Shown: piece by piece, positions 8,979 to 17,255 of the stretch | Numbering within the stretch: position 1 is the first letter of the stretch | Layout: every line of letters begins with the position of its first letter | NCBI GenBank assembly: GCA_021732045.1 | Contig: JAKFWK010000005.1 | Span: 62,001 to 126,000, forward strand | Source: Sulfurimonas sp. | GTDB lineage: Bacteria > Campylobacterota > Campylobacteria > Campylobacterales > Sulfurimonadaceae | DNA length: 64,000 bases | Reading direction: 5' to 3' | Notes under the pieces: generated by a model | Database searches by the model: none | The model's input: only the letters and a program-made list of their open reading frames with translations | What the model was told of the DNA's origin: nothing | Made by a program: the position numbers and the translations under genes

Positions 8979-10219
8979 TGAGCCAAGAACAAGAGAAACT
9001 CCATGCTACAAGTCACTATCTCTACTATCCCGATGAGAAGGATATTCCGCCATATTTAGCTTATGGATTTAGACCCATCTTTTTATTGCTTGCCCCATAT
9101 ATGATAATCTCAATGGCTCTTTGGGGAGCTCTTTGGAGTGGTGTGATTTATATCCCTTTTATCGGCAATATCTTAACTTGGCATATTTATGAGATGCTTT
9201 TTGGGATTTTAACTGCCGGAACTTTGGCATTTCTCTCAACAGGTTTGCCTGAGCTTTTTCCAGGAATGGTGCCATTTGTCGGTAAGAGACTAAAATATAT
9301 TATGATTTTATGGCTCGCTGGACGCTTAAGCTTTTGGATGATTGATGTAACGGGTATATATCTGGCGGCTTTTTTAAATCTTTCAATGCTTGGCTGGATT
9401 ATCTGGTTTGCAAAAGATGCGGTTTTAGACAAGCTCCAAAGACACGCTTCTATTGGTTACACACTTGTGGCTATTTTTGCTATTGAAGTATGGTTCTTTG
9501 CATCTGAGCTTGGTTTTGCAAAGAGTTCTAGTTTAGATATACTAAAAGTTGCCGCTGGAGCAATCGTTGTTTTGGTTCTTTTGGCCATGAGAAGAGTAAA
9601 CATGGAGGCAGTGAACGAGTTGATGGAGGACAAAGGGATAGATGACACTTTTATCTCACGACCGCCAAAAACAAATCTTGCCATTTTCGCTATCTCACTT
9701 TTTACTATTGTTGAGTTTTTATATCCAAATAACTCTGCACTAGGTTGGCTGGGACTCGCAACTGGTGCCGCGATTCTCGCTATTACAGCGGATTATAAAC
9801 TAAAAGATGAGTTCATTTTAAACCAACCGTTTGTTATATATCTTGCTCTGATTTATCTGATGCTTTCTGTTGGTTACGCTCTTATGGGGTGGGATATTTT
9901 AAATGTTAATATAAATGGAATAAATCATTTTAGACATTTTATAACAAGTGGTGGAATAGGTTTGGCGTATCTTGTGGTTATGATAATTATAGGCTGGATT
10001 CATACCGGACGACACCTGACATCAAATATTTACACACATCTCATGATAGGTTTGATAGTAGCAGCAACTTTCCTGCGAGGTTTGATTCCATTTTTTCCAG
10101 AGTACACAAGTGAGTTTTACGCTTATTCAGCAGTTCTCTTTGTGATACCTTTTGTGCTTTATATGAAAGTTTTCTTTGGGTTTTTAATGGCGCCAAGAGC
10201 GGATGGGATAAAAGGCTAA
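8978..10219 (+). CDS. nnrS: NnrS family membrane protein
   Basis: The 413-residue protein is strongly hydrophobic with about 12 predicted helices. Its N-terminus carries the NnrS signature: YGFRPIFLL near residue 29, then WHIYEMLFG and FLSTGLPELF. NnrS is a haem- and copper-containing membrane protein found next to denitrification genes; it relieves nitrosative stress in other bacteria. Later His-rich segments (HFRHFITSGGIG, HTGRHLTSNIYTH) fit metal or haem binding. The GTG start overlaps the stop of the ABC ATPase gene. The coupling to a NitT-type importer instead of a denitrification enzyme is unusual. An FNR/NnrR-like site precedes the whole unit. Confidence 0.85.
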   Translation: MSQEQEKLHATSHYLYYPDEKDIPPYLAYGFRPIFLLLAPYMIISMALWGALWSGVIYIPFIGNILTWHIYEMLFGILTAGTLAFLSTGLPELFPGMVPFVGKRLKYIMILWLAGRLSFWMIDVTGIYLAAFLNLSMLGWIIWFAKDAVLDKLQRHASIGYTLVAIFAIEVWFFASELGFAKSSSLDILKVAAGAIVVLVLLAMRRVNMEAVNELMEDKGIDDTFISRPPKTNLAIFAISLFTIVEFLYPNNSALGWLGLATGAAILAITADYKLKDEFILNQPFVIYLALIYLMLSVGYALMGWDILNVNINGINHFRHFITSGGIGLAYLVVMIIIGWIHTGRHLTSNIYTHLMIGLIVAATFLRGLIPFFPEYTSEFYAYSAVLFVIPFVLYMKVFFGFLMAPRADGIKG

Positions 10220-10237
10220 CTTAGTTTTTTTGTGATA

Positions 10238-10263
10238 ATAAAATAAAATAAAATAAAATAAAA
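10238..10263. repeat. AAATA tandem repeat (about five copies)
   Basis: Four exact AAATA units occupy 10241-10260, with partial units on both sides. The tract lies between the nnrS stop and the ribosome-binding site (AGAGAG, 10264-10268) of the next gene, whose ATG is at 10273. Pentamer tracts in this position can change length by slippage and so alter spacing or expression. Confidence 0.9.
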
Positions 10264-10272
10264 GAGAGAAAA

Positions 10273-10668
10273 ATGAAACAGATGCAATTTAAAGATAAAT
10301 ATCCAATTTTTACAATGGAGATTTTAAAAACTGAGACAAGTTTTAAAAATATTGATGAGATTTTTCTGTTTTTAAAACAAAAGATCGAGTCTCATCCAAT
10401 TGCTACTTTTATAGCAATTTTTGACCACTTCTCACACACAAAATTCTTTAGTGATGGAACTGTGGCTGATGGGATAATTGATGCTAAAAATCTAATTTTT
10501 TGTTTTGGAAAAGAGATTCCAACAAGTAAAATTTTAGCTGTTCGCCCCAGAAGTATTGGTGTTTGTGAGTTTGATGATCATTTTGATATCTCTATTTTAG
10601 AAGTTCCAAATGAGACTCTTCACAAAGTACTTGAGGGATGGATAAAAGATATATCAAGTAAAAACTAA
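10273..10668 (+). CDS. Small soluble protein of unknown function
   Basis: I do not recognise this 131-residue protein well enough to name it. It has no signal peptide or membrane segment and reads as a compact alpha/beta protein. Features visible are a helix-rich N-terminal third, a central DHFSHTKFFSDG segment with closely spaced histidines, a lone FCFG cysteine and a C-terminal CEFDDHFDISILEVPNE. It follows nnrS by 53 nt, a gap filled by the AAATA tract. It is probably part of the same unit, which makes a role beside NnrS or the transporter possible. The ATG at 10273 has a purine-rich ribosome site (AGAGAG) upstream. Confidence 0.7.
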   Translation: MKQMQFKDKYPIFTMEILKTETSFKNIDEIFLFLKQKIESHPIATFIAIFDHFSHTKFFSDGTVADGIIDAKNLIFCFGKEIPTSKILAVRPRSIGVCEFDDHFDISILEVPNETLHKVLEGWIKDISSKN

Positions 10669-10730
10669 CTATAAAATTTTATAATTTGAGAGTACAATGA
10701 TAAAATCAAATTATCAAAATGGAGTTTAAC

Positions 10731-11285
10731 ATGTCACAAGTTCTTGTTCCTATTGCTACTGGTTTTGAAGAGATTGAGGCTATTACTATCATAGATGTAC
10801 TGCGTCGAGGTGGAATAAATGTAATTATGGGGTCACTCACTGAAAATCTTTTAGTGCGTGGTGCGCATGGAATTGTAATTCAGACTGATCGATCTATTGC
10901 TGGTTTGAGTGCAGATAAGCTTGATATGATAGTCCTTCCAGGTGGATGGGATGCAACTAAAACACTTGCATCCGATAAGGCTGTTAATCATATTCTTAGG
11001 GAGATGAATATCCAAGGCAAGGAGATTGGGGCAATATGTGCCGCTCCATATGCCCTTAGCGTCGCAGGAGTGCTCAAAGATGGGTATACTTGCTATCCAG
11101 GAATTGAAGATGAGATCTCAGCAGAAGGGTATGACTCAAAACAGATGGTCGTAGAGAGTGCAAACATCATAACCTCTCGTGGCCCAGCTACTTCTATCTA
11201 CTTTGCCCTTGCTATTGTTAAAAAATTAGCAGGTTATGATACTTATGCAAAGGTGCAATCTGATTTATTGTCTAATGAATGCTAA
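10731..11285 (+). CDS. DJ-1/PfpI family protein
   Basis: The protein of 184 residues has the DJ-1/PfpI fold. It shows the early acidic residue in ATGFEEIEAIT, the DMIVLPGGW segment and the nucleophile elbow GAICAAPYAL, whose Cys is the reactive residue. Relatives (YajL, DJ-1, ThiJ) act as deglycases, chaperones or redox sensors. The open frame starts four codons earlier at 10719, but GGAG at 10720-10723 is correctly spaced only for the ATG at 10731, so I chose that. It stands alone, convergent with the cytochrome genes. Confidence 0.88.
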   Translation: MSQVLVPIATGFEEIEAITIIDVLRRGGINVIMGSLTENLLVRGAHGIVIQTDRSIAGLSADKLDMIVLPGGWDATKTLASDKAVNHILREMNIQGKEIGAICAAPYALSVAGVLKDGYTCYPGIEDEISAEGYDSKQMVVESANIITSRGPATSIYFALAIVKKLAGYDTYAKVQSDLLSNEC

Positions 11286-11305
11286 TCTACAATCTCTGAA
11301 TTTTG

Positions 11306-12283
11306 CTATTTTTTATGGCATTTTATGCAGATACTCATTGGGCTTTTTGCATCTATAAGTGACGCAGAGTCGGAGGCATGTGGATTGTGACAGCTGATAC
11401 ATTCAATCTCTTTTCCTGGACGAGAAGGGTCTGGTTTATCGCGAGTTGGATGATTTTTGTTGCCAAAAGTGTTGATAACATGCTTTCCTTCTCGTTTGTC
11501 TATATGACATGAAGTGCAGATGTCCCACGGTTTAGCCTTTAGATAAAATTTATTCTCAGATGAGTGAGGATTGTGACATCGTGTACACTTTTCTGAGTCC
11601 ACTGGCATATGATGAAATCGTTTTGTTTCCCACTTTTGGCTCTCTTTATCATGACACTTTAGGCATGTTTTGCCAATCATGGAGGGGAGAGTAAACTTTG
11701 AATCGCCTAGCTCTTTTTTTATTTCATGGCAAGATGTGCAGAGCCAGTTTATTGCCGGTGCATGACCATATTTACGCGTTGTGAGTTTTTGGTGGCACTG
11801 AAAACAGTTAGAGTCTGCTGGATTTTCAAAGGCAATCTTTGGAATCTCATTGACCTCCATTTTATGACATGAAGAGCAGAACCGTTCATTTGTTGGAGTA
11901 TGAAAACTCTCTTCCATATACTTTTCTGGAGGATATTTGTATATCTTTTCCGACACAATATCATGAAAAATAAGCACTGAAATATTTTCTATTGTCCCAT
12001 CTTTTCCAAATCCACTTACAGTTATTTTGTTTTCTCCGGGAGCTAGTTGTACCGTTTTACAGTAACTATTCCTCTCTTTTTGACGAATAATTTTGCTGCT
12101 TTGGTTTGATTCAGCAGAGATAATAACGCCATCGATGAGTGGTGAGACAAAAGTAACAACAACAGATGCTGTCTCTTCGTGATATATAGTCGATGGTATT
12201 GGAGTAATGAGTTTTATGGCACCAACTTCACCCCATAAAGTGGAAAATGAAAAAATAAATGAAAGCATAAGAGTAAAACGCAT
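11306..12283 (-). CDS. Periplasmic octahaem c-type cytochrome with N-terminal beta domain
   Basis: The 325-residue protein has a signal peptide (MRFTLMLSFIFSFSTLWG). An N-terminal domain of about 110 residues without haem motifs, probably a beta-sandwich, follows. Then come eight CXXCH motifs (CSSCH, CFQCH, CTSCH, CLKCH, CTRCH, CTSCH, CISCH, CIKCH). Two are followed by NPHSS or NPHAS, the pattern of doubled-CXXCH cytochromes. It is a clear paralogue of the heptahaem protein encoded just upstream: the order of motifs and spacers such as RFHHMPVDSEKCTRCHNPH is shared. The genes touch (shared base at 12283). It is the last gene of the cytochrome operon. Its redox partner and final acceptor are unknown. 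Confidence 0.87.
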   Translation of the reverse strand: MRFTLMLSFIFSFSTLWGEVGAIKLITPIPSTIYHEETASVVVTFVSPLIDGVIISAESNQSSKIIRQKERNSYCKTVQLAPGENKITVSGFGKDGTIENISVLIFHDIVSEKIYKYPPEKYMEESFHTPTNERFCSSCHKMEVNEIPKIAFENPADSNCFQCHQKLTTRKYGHAPAINWLCTSCHEIKKELGDSKFTLPSMIGKTCLKCHDKESQKWETKRFHHMPVDSEKCTRCHNPHSSENKFYLKAKPWDICTSCHIDKREGKHVINTFGNKNHPTRDKPDPSRPGKEIECISCHNPHASDSASLIDAKSPMSICIKCHKK

Positions 12284-13263
12284 TATTTTCCTTTGATGTT
12301 ATTATCTATTTTTTTATCTACATGTGGAGACTTTAATAAAAAGCGATAATCTGACGCATGAGGATTGTGACACTCCGTGCAGCCATCTTTTTGTTCTCCT
12401 GGACATTTTGAGTTTCCTCGTATTTGTTGGGATAATTTTTTATCGGCATGACACTCTAGACATAAGAAGCTAGAATTTACTCGCAAAAACATCTTGTTGT
12501 CAGAAGAGTGAGGGTTGTGGCATCTTGTACACATTCCAGCTTCAACTGGAAAATGTTTGTGTTTTTTTGTGTCCCAACTCTGCTTGTTTTTGTCATGGCA
12601 AGAAAAACAAGCAGATGCAATCTGTTTGGGAGCGATAAATTTAGATTTCTCAATTATGTTTTTACTCTTATTTTCTATCTCTCCGGTATGACAACTTGTA
12701 CATAGCCAGTTTGCTGATGGAGCATGGGCATATCTATCTAATGTAATTGCTTTATGGCAAACAAAACAGTTGGAGTCTTTGACATCAACAAAAGCAACTT
12801 TTTTTTGTTCATTATTGCTCATATCGTGACATTCTGCACATAGTTTTTCATTTTTATCGGTGTGAAAAAAGCGCTCTTTATATTTAATCGGAGCTTCTTT
12901 GTACTCTCTGAAAGCTTGTGAGGCGCAGTAGAGCTCATTTTTTACTTCATAAGCCAGCTCCTCGCCAATATATCCCTCAACGCGAATAGAGTTCTCTCCA
13001 AGACGAAGTTTTATTATTTTGGAGCATACATTGTCACATTGGGTGGTTAATTCTATGGGGTAATGTTCATTTTTGTCAGTAACTATTAGTACTTTTGAGA
13101 TGTTTTTGTTGTTTAGTTTAATAGTAACTGACACATACTGCTCATGAAAGATTTTTTTATCAATTGAAGGAGAGATTTCTATGCTCTCTGCACCCATCAG
13201 CAGAGAGAATGTTGTGCTTACCATTATAGTTGATATAAATATCTTTTTAATTATTTTGCTCAT
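12283..13263 (-). CDS. Periplasmic heptahaem c-type cytochrome with N-terminal beta domain
   Basis: The 326-residue protein has a signal peptide (first 25 residues or so, ending near LLMGAES) and a haem-free N-terminal domain of about 110 residues with a possible disulfide (CDNVC). Seven CXXCH motifs follow: CAECH, CFVCH, CTSCH, CFSCH, CTRCH, CLECH and CTECH. It parallels the octahaem neighbour over its whole length but lacks the final haem site; its C-terminus ends in a short charged tail. Start and stop touch the adjoining genes by one base on each side, so translation is tightly coupled. Role: electron storage or transfer in the periplasm, by inference. Confidence 0.86.
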   Translation of the reverse strand: MSKIIKKIFISTIMVSTTFSLLMGAESIEISPSIDKKIFHEQYVSVTIKLNNKNISKVLIVTDKNEHYPIELTTQCDNVCSKIIKLRLGENSIRVEGYIGEELAYEVKNELYCASQAFREYKEAPIKYKERFFHTDKNEKLCAECHDMSNNEQKKVAFVDVKDSNCFVCHKAITLDRYAHAPSANWLCTSCHTGEIENKSKNIIEKSKFIAPKQIASACFSCHDKNKQSWDTKKHKHFPVEAGMCTRCHNPHSSDNKMFLRVNSSFLCLECHADKKLSQQIRGNSKCPGEQKDGCTECHNPHASDYRFLLKSPHVDKKIDNNIKGK

Positions 13264-14786
13264 TATTTGCTATCTTTTTGACCAATGCCTTTGGGCGTGC
13301 TTCGGTCATATTCAAATTTCTTGTGACAAGCTGGGGCACAAGAGCCACCATTTGGCCCATCTATAAATCGAAGCGGAAACTTTATACTATTAAAATCAGT
13401 ATAGTCACGAATTAAATGTTTATTTTTCGACGCATGCTCATCATGGCAGGCGCGGCAAGAGCGACCTTTTTTATCATTGACATGCAGGTAATGAAGATTT
13501 ATATCTCCATCACGAAATTTTGTAACATCACTATTTGTTGTGAATCGTTCCGTTATCTTAGTCTCTTTGTGGCATTTAAAACAGAAAAAATCTTTATTTT
13601 CAAGATCAGCATAGAAATTTTTGGTAAATGATTTTTTAAGAATACTGAAATTATCTGATCCATGTGCATCATGACAAGCATTACATCCCCCATCTTTGGA
13701 GTCTGCTTCTTTAATTGGCTTGTGCCAGTTTGGATTTTCTTTTAGATGTTGAGCTATATTCATCATTGTTCCACCATCTTCTTTAGATTTAAGTGATTTG
13801 TTGTGACACTCTAGACAAACCTGTACTGAATCTTTTTTGAGAATATTTGGATGATTTGATGAGTGTGGGTCATGACACTCAAGACATTTTCCTTTGCTAT
13901 CATCAACTGCGCCATGTTTATATTTCGCACTATTTATCCATTTACGCATATCTTTATGATCTTTTATGGAGCTATGACAATCAAGGCAAAACTCAAGACC
14001 AACCTCTTTTTTCATTAGTGTTTTATAGTTTGAAGTATGTGGATCATGACACTCTAAACAGCTTTTTTCGGCCGGCTTGTGCTTGTATTTGCCATTCATG
14101 GTGATAAATTTTGTTACACCTTTTGCTCCATTTACTTTATCGTGACATTTAAGACATGTGTCGTTTACTGAAATACCTTTGAGTAATTTTGGTGTGTCTG
14201 ATTGATGAGGGTCATGACATTTTGTGCATTGTCCATCTTTTACTGGTTTATGGTCAAACTCTTTTGTGTATTTTGTTTTATGACACTCATAACATATCTC
14301 ATGAATGTTATTTTTAACTAGAGCCGCAGGATTATCTCCCTTTGGGATATGACATATCTGACATGCACCCATTTTAAATGGTTCATGCATATATTTTTTA
14401 AGTGGTTTTAGTTTGGCTGGAATATCTTTTAAATCAATGAGTTTTGCTTCTTTAATCATTGTTTTAGTGTGAGTAGGTCGCTCTTCGGCACGAATTTCGT
14501 CTCTTGGTATTTTAGTGGGAGCTGCTGGTGTATGTTCTGCTTCAGATTCTCCTCGCTTTTTACCCTCAAGATCGCTGGCAATCTGTCTTACATTAACTTC
14601 AGCTAGTTCATCATCACTAATTTCTACTATCTGCTCCGGCTCGCCATTGAGTACTTTAATACTAATATCTTTCATTACAGTGATGAAACGACCAAATTTT
14701 TTTCCAGCATCCACTTGGTAAAGCGCAACTGTTCCAATTAGTAGTAGTAAGAAAATAATCGTTTTTGTGCCATGTTTTTTTATCAT
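13263..14786 (-). CDS. Membrane-anchored dodecahaem c-type cytochrome
   Basis: The 507-residue protein has an N-terminal hydrophobic anchor (about residues 8-24) and a spacer rich in E, K and P up to about residue 130. Eleven CXXCH motifs follow (CQICH, CYECH, CTKCH, CLKCH, CLECH, CLDCH, CLECH, CLECH, CNACH, CFKCH, CRACH), then a twelfth site of the rarer form CAPACH (residues 483-488). Many motifs continue as DPHSS, DPHTS or DEHAS, the doubled-CXXCH signature. Its N-terminal 170 residues match the trihaem protein encoded upstream (KxGRxxxxxKDI, then LKPxKxxxHxPFxMGAC). It should lie on the periplasmic side and receive electrons from the NapC-type protein. Confidence 0.87.
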   Translation of the reverse strand: MIKKHGTKTIIFLLLLIGTVALYQVDAGKKFGRFITVMKDISIKVLNGEPEQIVEISDDELAEVNVRQIASDLEGKKRGESEAEHTPAAPTKIPRDEIRAEERPTHTKTMIKEAKLIDLKDIPAKLKPLKKYMHEPFKMGACQICHIPKGDNPAALVKNNIHEICYECHKTKYTKEFDHKPVKDGQCTKCHDPHQSDTPKLLKGISVNDTCLKCHDKVNGAKGVTKFITMNGKYKHKPAEKSCLECHDPHTSNYKTLMKKEVGLEFCLDCHSSIKDHKDMRKWINSAKYKHGAVDDSKGKCLECHDPHSSNHPNILKKDSVQVCLECHNKSLKSKEDGGTMMNIAQHLKENPNWHKPIKEADSKDGGCNACHDAHGSDNFSILKKSFTKNFYADLENKDFFCFKCHKETKITERFTTNSDVTKFRDGDINLHYLHVNDKKGRSCRACHDEHASKNKHLIRDYTDFNSIKFPLRFIDGPNGGSCAPACHKKFEYDRSTPKGIGQKDSK

Positions 14787-14813
14787 TATTGACTCTTCTT
14801 TTTTGTTTTTGCT

Positions 14814-15368
14814 TTAGTGACTACTATGCTTTATCTCAGGCAGTGTTGTCTCGGCATCAAACTTCCCTGCTGGACATGTAATTTCAGTAACTGTATTTCG
14901 AATTAACTTCTCTTTATCTGCATGATGCGGACTATGACACTTATTGCAGTCAAGTTCTTTTCCATTAGGCTTAATGCCATCAACTGGAGTATGACACTTG
15001 TAGCAGAGCTCACTAACGGTGTGAGTTACAATTGCTGCCGGCTTAGAGCGATTTGGTGCATGACAGACAGCACAAGCTCCCATTCTAAAAGGGGAGTGAA
15101 CATGCTCTTTGAATGGCTTAAGTGCTTCAGGGAGATATTTATAATCTATATCTTTTGTTGTGCCTGTATTGGCTTTGATATAAGCAGTTGTCATCTCTTC
15201 AAGTGGACGAGGATCACCATGAGTAGCGTTTATCATGTTTGTTGCTATATCTTTAGTTATAACCGCAAGACGACCTAGTTTTTCAGGCACTCCCATAAGC
15301 ACAAACGCTACAATAAATATCACTGCCATAATAGTAGCAATTATCTGTTTTTTACTAAATTTTTTCAT
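14814..15368 (-). CDS. Membrane-anchored trihaem c-type cytochrome
   Basis: The product of about 184 residues has an anchor at residues 9-26, then a spacer, and three CXXCH motifs (CAVCH, CYKCH, CNKCH). A lone Cys follows in EITCPAGKF. The open frame begins at 15374, but GGAGG directly abuts that ATG. The second ATG at 15368 is 6 nt from GGAGG, so I prefer it. It is a short paralogue of the dodecahaem protein downstream: anchor, spacer and the first haem region align by eye. Position between the NapC-type gene and the dodecahaem gene suggests a link between quinol oxidation and the larger cytochromes. Confidence 0.83.
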   Translation of the reverse strand: MKKFSKKQIIATIMAVIFIVAFVLMGVPEKLGRLAVITKDIATNMINATHGDPRPLEEMTTAYIKANTGTTKDIDYKYLPEALKPFKEHVHSPFRMGACAVCHAPNRSKPAAIVTHTVSELCYKCHTPVDGIKPNGKELDCNKCHSPHHADKEKLIRNTVTEITCPAGKFDAETTLPEIKHSSH

Positions 15369-15382
15369 AACCATCCTCCAAA

Positions 15383-16018
15383 CTACTCTGACTTAACTGT
15401 GTCAGCAAGAGTTTCAGGGGCCTCAGGAAGATGTTTTTCAAGTTGATAATGTCCTACATGTTTATGACAATCAACACATCTTGCCAACTCTTTTCCCTCA
15501 TTTCCCATAACGACTAGTTTTTTAGCAAAGTATGCCTTATGCGCAGTAAATGCTTTTTTATTAGGGCGAGTTCCTCGAAGAAGATTTTCGTGACAATGAA
15601 GACATCCAGAATCATATACCCAGTTGCGTCGTTCATCTCGTTTTTCATGCCAATCAATCTTAGAGGTGTCATGCGTTGTCTCTACCCAAACATCCCAACA
15701 CCCAGTTCTGATTTTTTGAACCAAATAACCCATCGTAGATTCATGAGGTAGATGGCAATCTGTACATTTTGCCATAACACCAACATGCCCATATCCGCCA
15801 TGGACATCGTTTCTATACGCATCTGCCATAGGCTTCATTGAGTGACATGCAGAGCAGAAATTTACCCCTGATGTTTCTTGAACTGCTACAACTGTAATAA
15901 ATGAAATAACTAGCCCAGCTATCACTCCGCCACTAAGTAATATACCTACTCCTTTCCATCCAAACCAAAATTTTCTTTTTGGTTTTTCGAATTTGTTTGT
16001 GTGATCTTCATATTCCAT
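15383..16018 (-). CDS. NapC/NirT-family tetrahaem quinol dehydrogenase
   Basis: The 211-residue protein has one N-terminal transmembrane helix (about residues 24-46), then CSACH at 55-59 and further motifs CTDCH, CLHCH and CVDCH. The haem region shows NapC/NirT landmarks such as SMKPMADAYRNDVH, CTDCHLPHES and RRNWVYDSGCLHCHENLLRG. Such proteins take electrons from menaquinol in the inner membrane and hand them to periplasmic reductases. Here no known reductase (NapA, NrfA, TorA) is adjacent; four other cytochromes follow instead. GGGG at 16024-16027 is well placed as ribosome site for the ATG at 16018. It is the first gene of the cytochrome operon. Confidence 0.9.
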   Translation of the reverse strand: MEYEDHTNKFEKPKRKFWFGWKGVGILLSGGVIAGLVISFITVVAVQETSGVNFCSACHSMKPMADAYRNDVHGGYGHVGVMAKCTDCHLPHESTMGYLVQKIRTGCWDVWVETTHDTSKIDWHEKRDERRNWVYDSGCLHCHENLLRGTRPNKKAFTAHKAYFAKKLVVMGNEGKELARCVDCHKHVGHYQLEKHLPEAPETLADTVKSE

Positions 16019-16334
16019 GAAAGCCCCTTTTTTTACATTTTTTTAATTTATTTATTAATTGTATCAAAAAATACCTGATTAAATAAATTTTTTTATAATA
16101 ATTAAATGTAATATGTAAAATTTCTATAAAATCCTGAAAAAGCCCTACAATAGGCTCTATTTTGTGATAATATAATTAAATTTTTTTATTGAAATTGAAG
16201 AAAAAAATATTTTTTAAATCTATACTTTAAATAATTTTATGTTTTTTGAGAAGTAAAAAATAGAAGCAGCAGAAGAGCAAAAAAATATTTTTTATAGACG
16301 AGCTTTAAAGATTTTACATTATATGTATGAGCTG
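16019..16334 (-). promoter_or_regulatory. AT-rich intergenic region upstream of the cytochrome operon
   Basis: This 316-nt stretch has no open frame I would call. On the minus strand a -10-like TACAAT (16058-16063) lies 40 nt before the NapC-type ATG, in an A/T-rich context typical of Campylobacterota promoters. The rest is long A and T runs; no FNR-type inverted repeat with correct spacing was found. It separates the two membrane-protein genes from the cytochrome genes, so those may be separately transcribed. Confidence 0.5.
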
Positions 16335-16772
16335 TTAATTTTTCTCTACTGCTTTTAAAGTATGCTTAAACATAACTATCCAAGCTAAAGAGAGCGAGAT
16401 TTGAAACATGGTAGAGGCAAAAAGTTTTACGATGGCAAATATCTCAAAGCCTGAAGCTATTAGGAGCACTGAGCTTTGATCTAAAACAAAAAGAAGAAAC
16501 AGTGTGTGAGTTGCTATGCGTTTTGTGTTTTCGCTAATAGTTTGGATAAAGCTTAAAAAATGTGTGATTGCCATTAGTGCGATTGAGATAAAAAGAGTGT
16601 GCGGAAGTAGAACTTCTAGCAAGCCATGCAAGGATTTTTGGGCGTAGTAGTTGTTGATTGCATCTAGTGAGAAGCCGATAGTGTGGTAAAACAGTAGTGT
16701 TCCAAGGAGTGCTTGGAGGATTGTAAGTGCACTAAAACCAAGAGCTAAAAAAGAGAGTAGGCGAGTATTCAT
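16335..16772 (-). CDS. Four-helix membrane protein of unknown function
   Basis: I do not recognise this 145-residue protein. It has four hydrophobic segments (about 8-28, 58-80, 88-108 and 113-135). A histidine lies within the segment HGLLEVLLPHTLFIS, and others stand at FYHTIG, AITHFL and ATHTLF, which could ligate haem b. The histidine-plus-hydrophobic segment resembles one in the protein encoded directly upstream (LLLGVHTDLFGLII), so the two may be diverged paralogues. It follows that gene without a gap and ends the FMN-binding-protein operon. Together they could form the membrane part of a flavin-linked electron path. Confidence 0.75.
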   Translation of the reverse strand: MNTRLLSFLALGFSALTILQALLGTLLFYHTIGFSLDAINNYYAQKSLHGLLEVLLPHTLFISIALMAITHFLSFIQTISENTKRIATHTLFLLFVLDQSSVLLIASGFEIFAIVKLFASTMFQISLSLAWIVMFKHTLKAVEKN

Positions 16773-17252
16773 TTAGTATCTTTTTCTCATTATTGCTATT
16801 ATCAAATCTAGTGAAGCGATTATGGCTAGTAGATGGAAGATAGTAAAAGCACCTAGTGATAGGACAACTCCTGTGCCCCCAAGCATTCCAGAAAGAAGTA
16901 GCCCAATCGGATAAATAAGTAGTGTGGCGATAGATAAAATCATATAGCCAATTTTTACTACTTCGCTGTGTGCGGTTCGAGTATAGAGTGATGCAATCAT
17001 AATAAAAGTGATAATTAGTCCAAAAAGATCAGTATGAACACCAAGTAGCAGATCTTTAAATCCAAGTGGTTCGATAAACTCCGCCTCATTCCCAATAACT
17101 CTTTTTATCCACTCATCTGGAGCAAATCCAAACTCTATGCCTTTTGTGACAATACTTAACGACATAGCAACGATTAACGCAAAAAGCATCCAAAGTATAG
17201 TTGCTCGAAGAGTTTTGTTGTCAGAGAGTTTTTTACCGGCGATAAATTTCAT
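16773..17252 (-). CDS. Four-helix membrane protein of unknown function
   Basis: The 159-residue protein has hydrophobic segments at about 17-38, 68-90, 99-121 and 128-152. Histidines occur in LLGVHTDLFG, RTAHSEVV and TIFHLLAII, the first and last within or near predicted helices. I do not recognise the family. It starts 3 nt after the stop of the FMN-binding protein and its stop abuts the start of the next four-helix protein. The operon FMN-binding protein, membrane protein, membrane protein suggests a quinone- or haem-linked membrane module that reduces or oxidises the flavin. This is inference from context. Confidence 0.75.
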   Translation of the reverse strand: MKFIAGKKLSDNKTLRATILWMLFALIVAMSLSIVTKGIEFGFAPDEWIKRVIGNEAEFIEPLGFKDLLLGVHTDLFGLIITFIMIASLYTRTAHSEVVKIGYMILSIATLLIYPIGLLLSGMLGGTGVVLSLGAFTIFHLLAIIASLDLIIAIMRKRY

Positions 17253-17255
17253 GTT

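Noticed and set aside
11306..15368. Regularly spaced short repeats in the cytochrome genes resembling a CRISPR array
   Set aside because: They are the codons of CXXCH motifs within open frames, with variable spacing and sequence.
16136..16160. Hairpin AGCC-CTACAATA-GGCT with a T run on the minus strand, upstream of the NapC-type gene
   Set aside because: The stem has only four pairs and an 8-nt loop; too weak for a terminator or attenuator claim.
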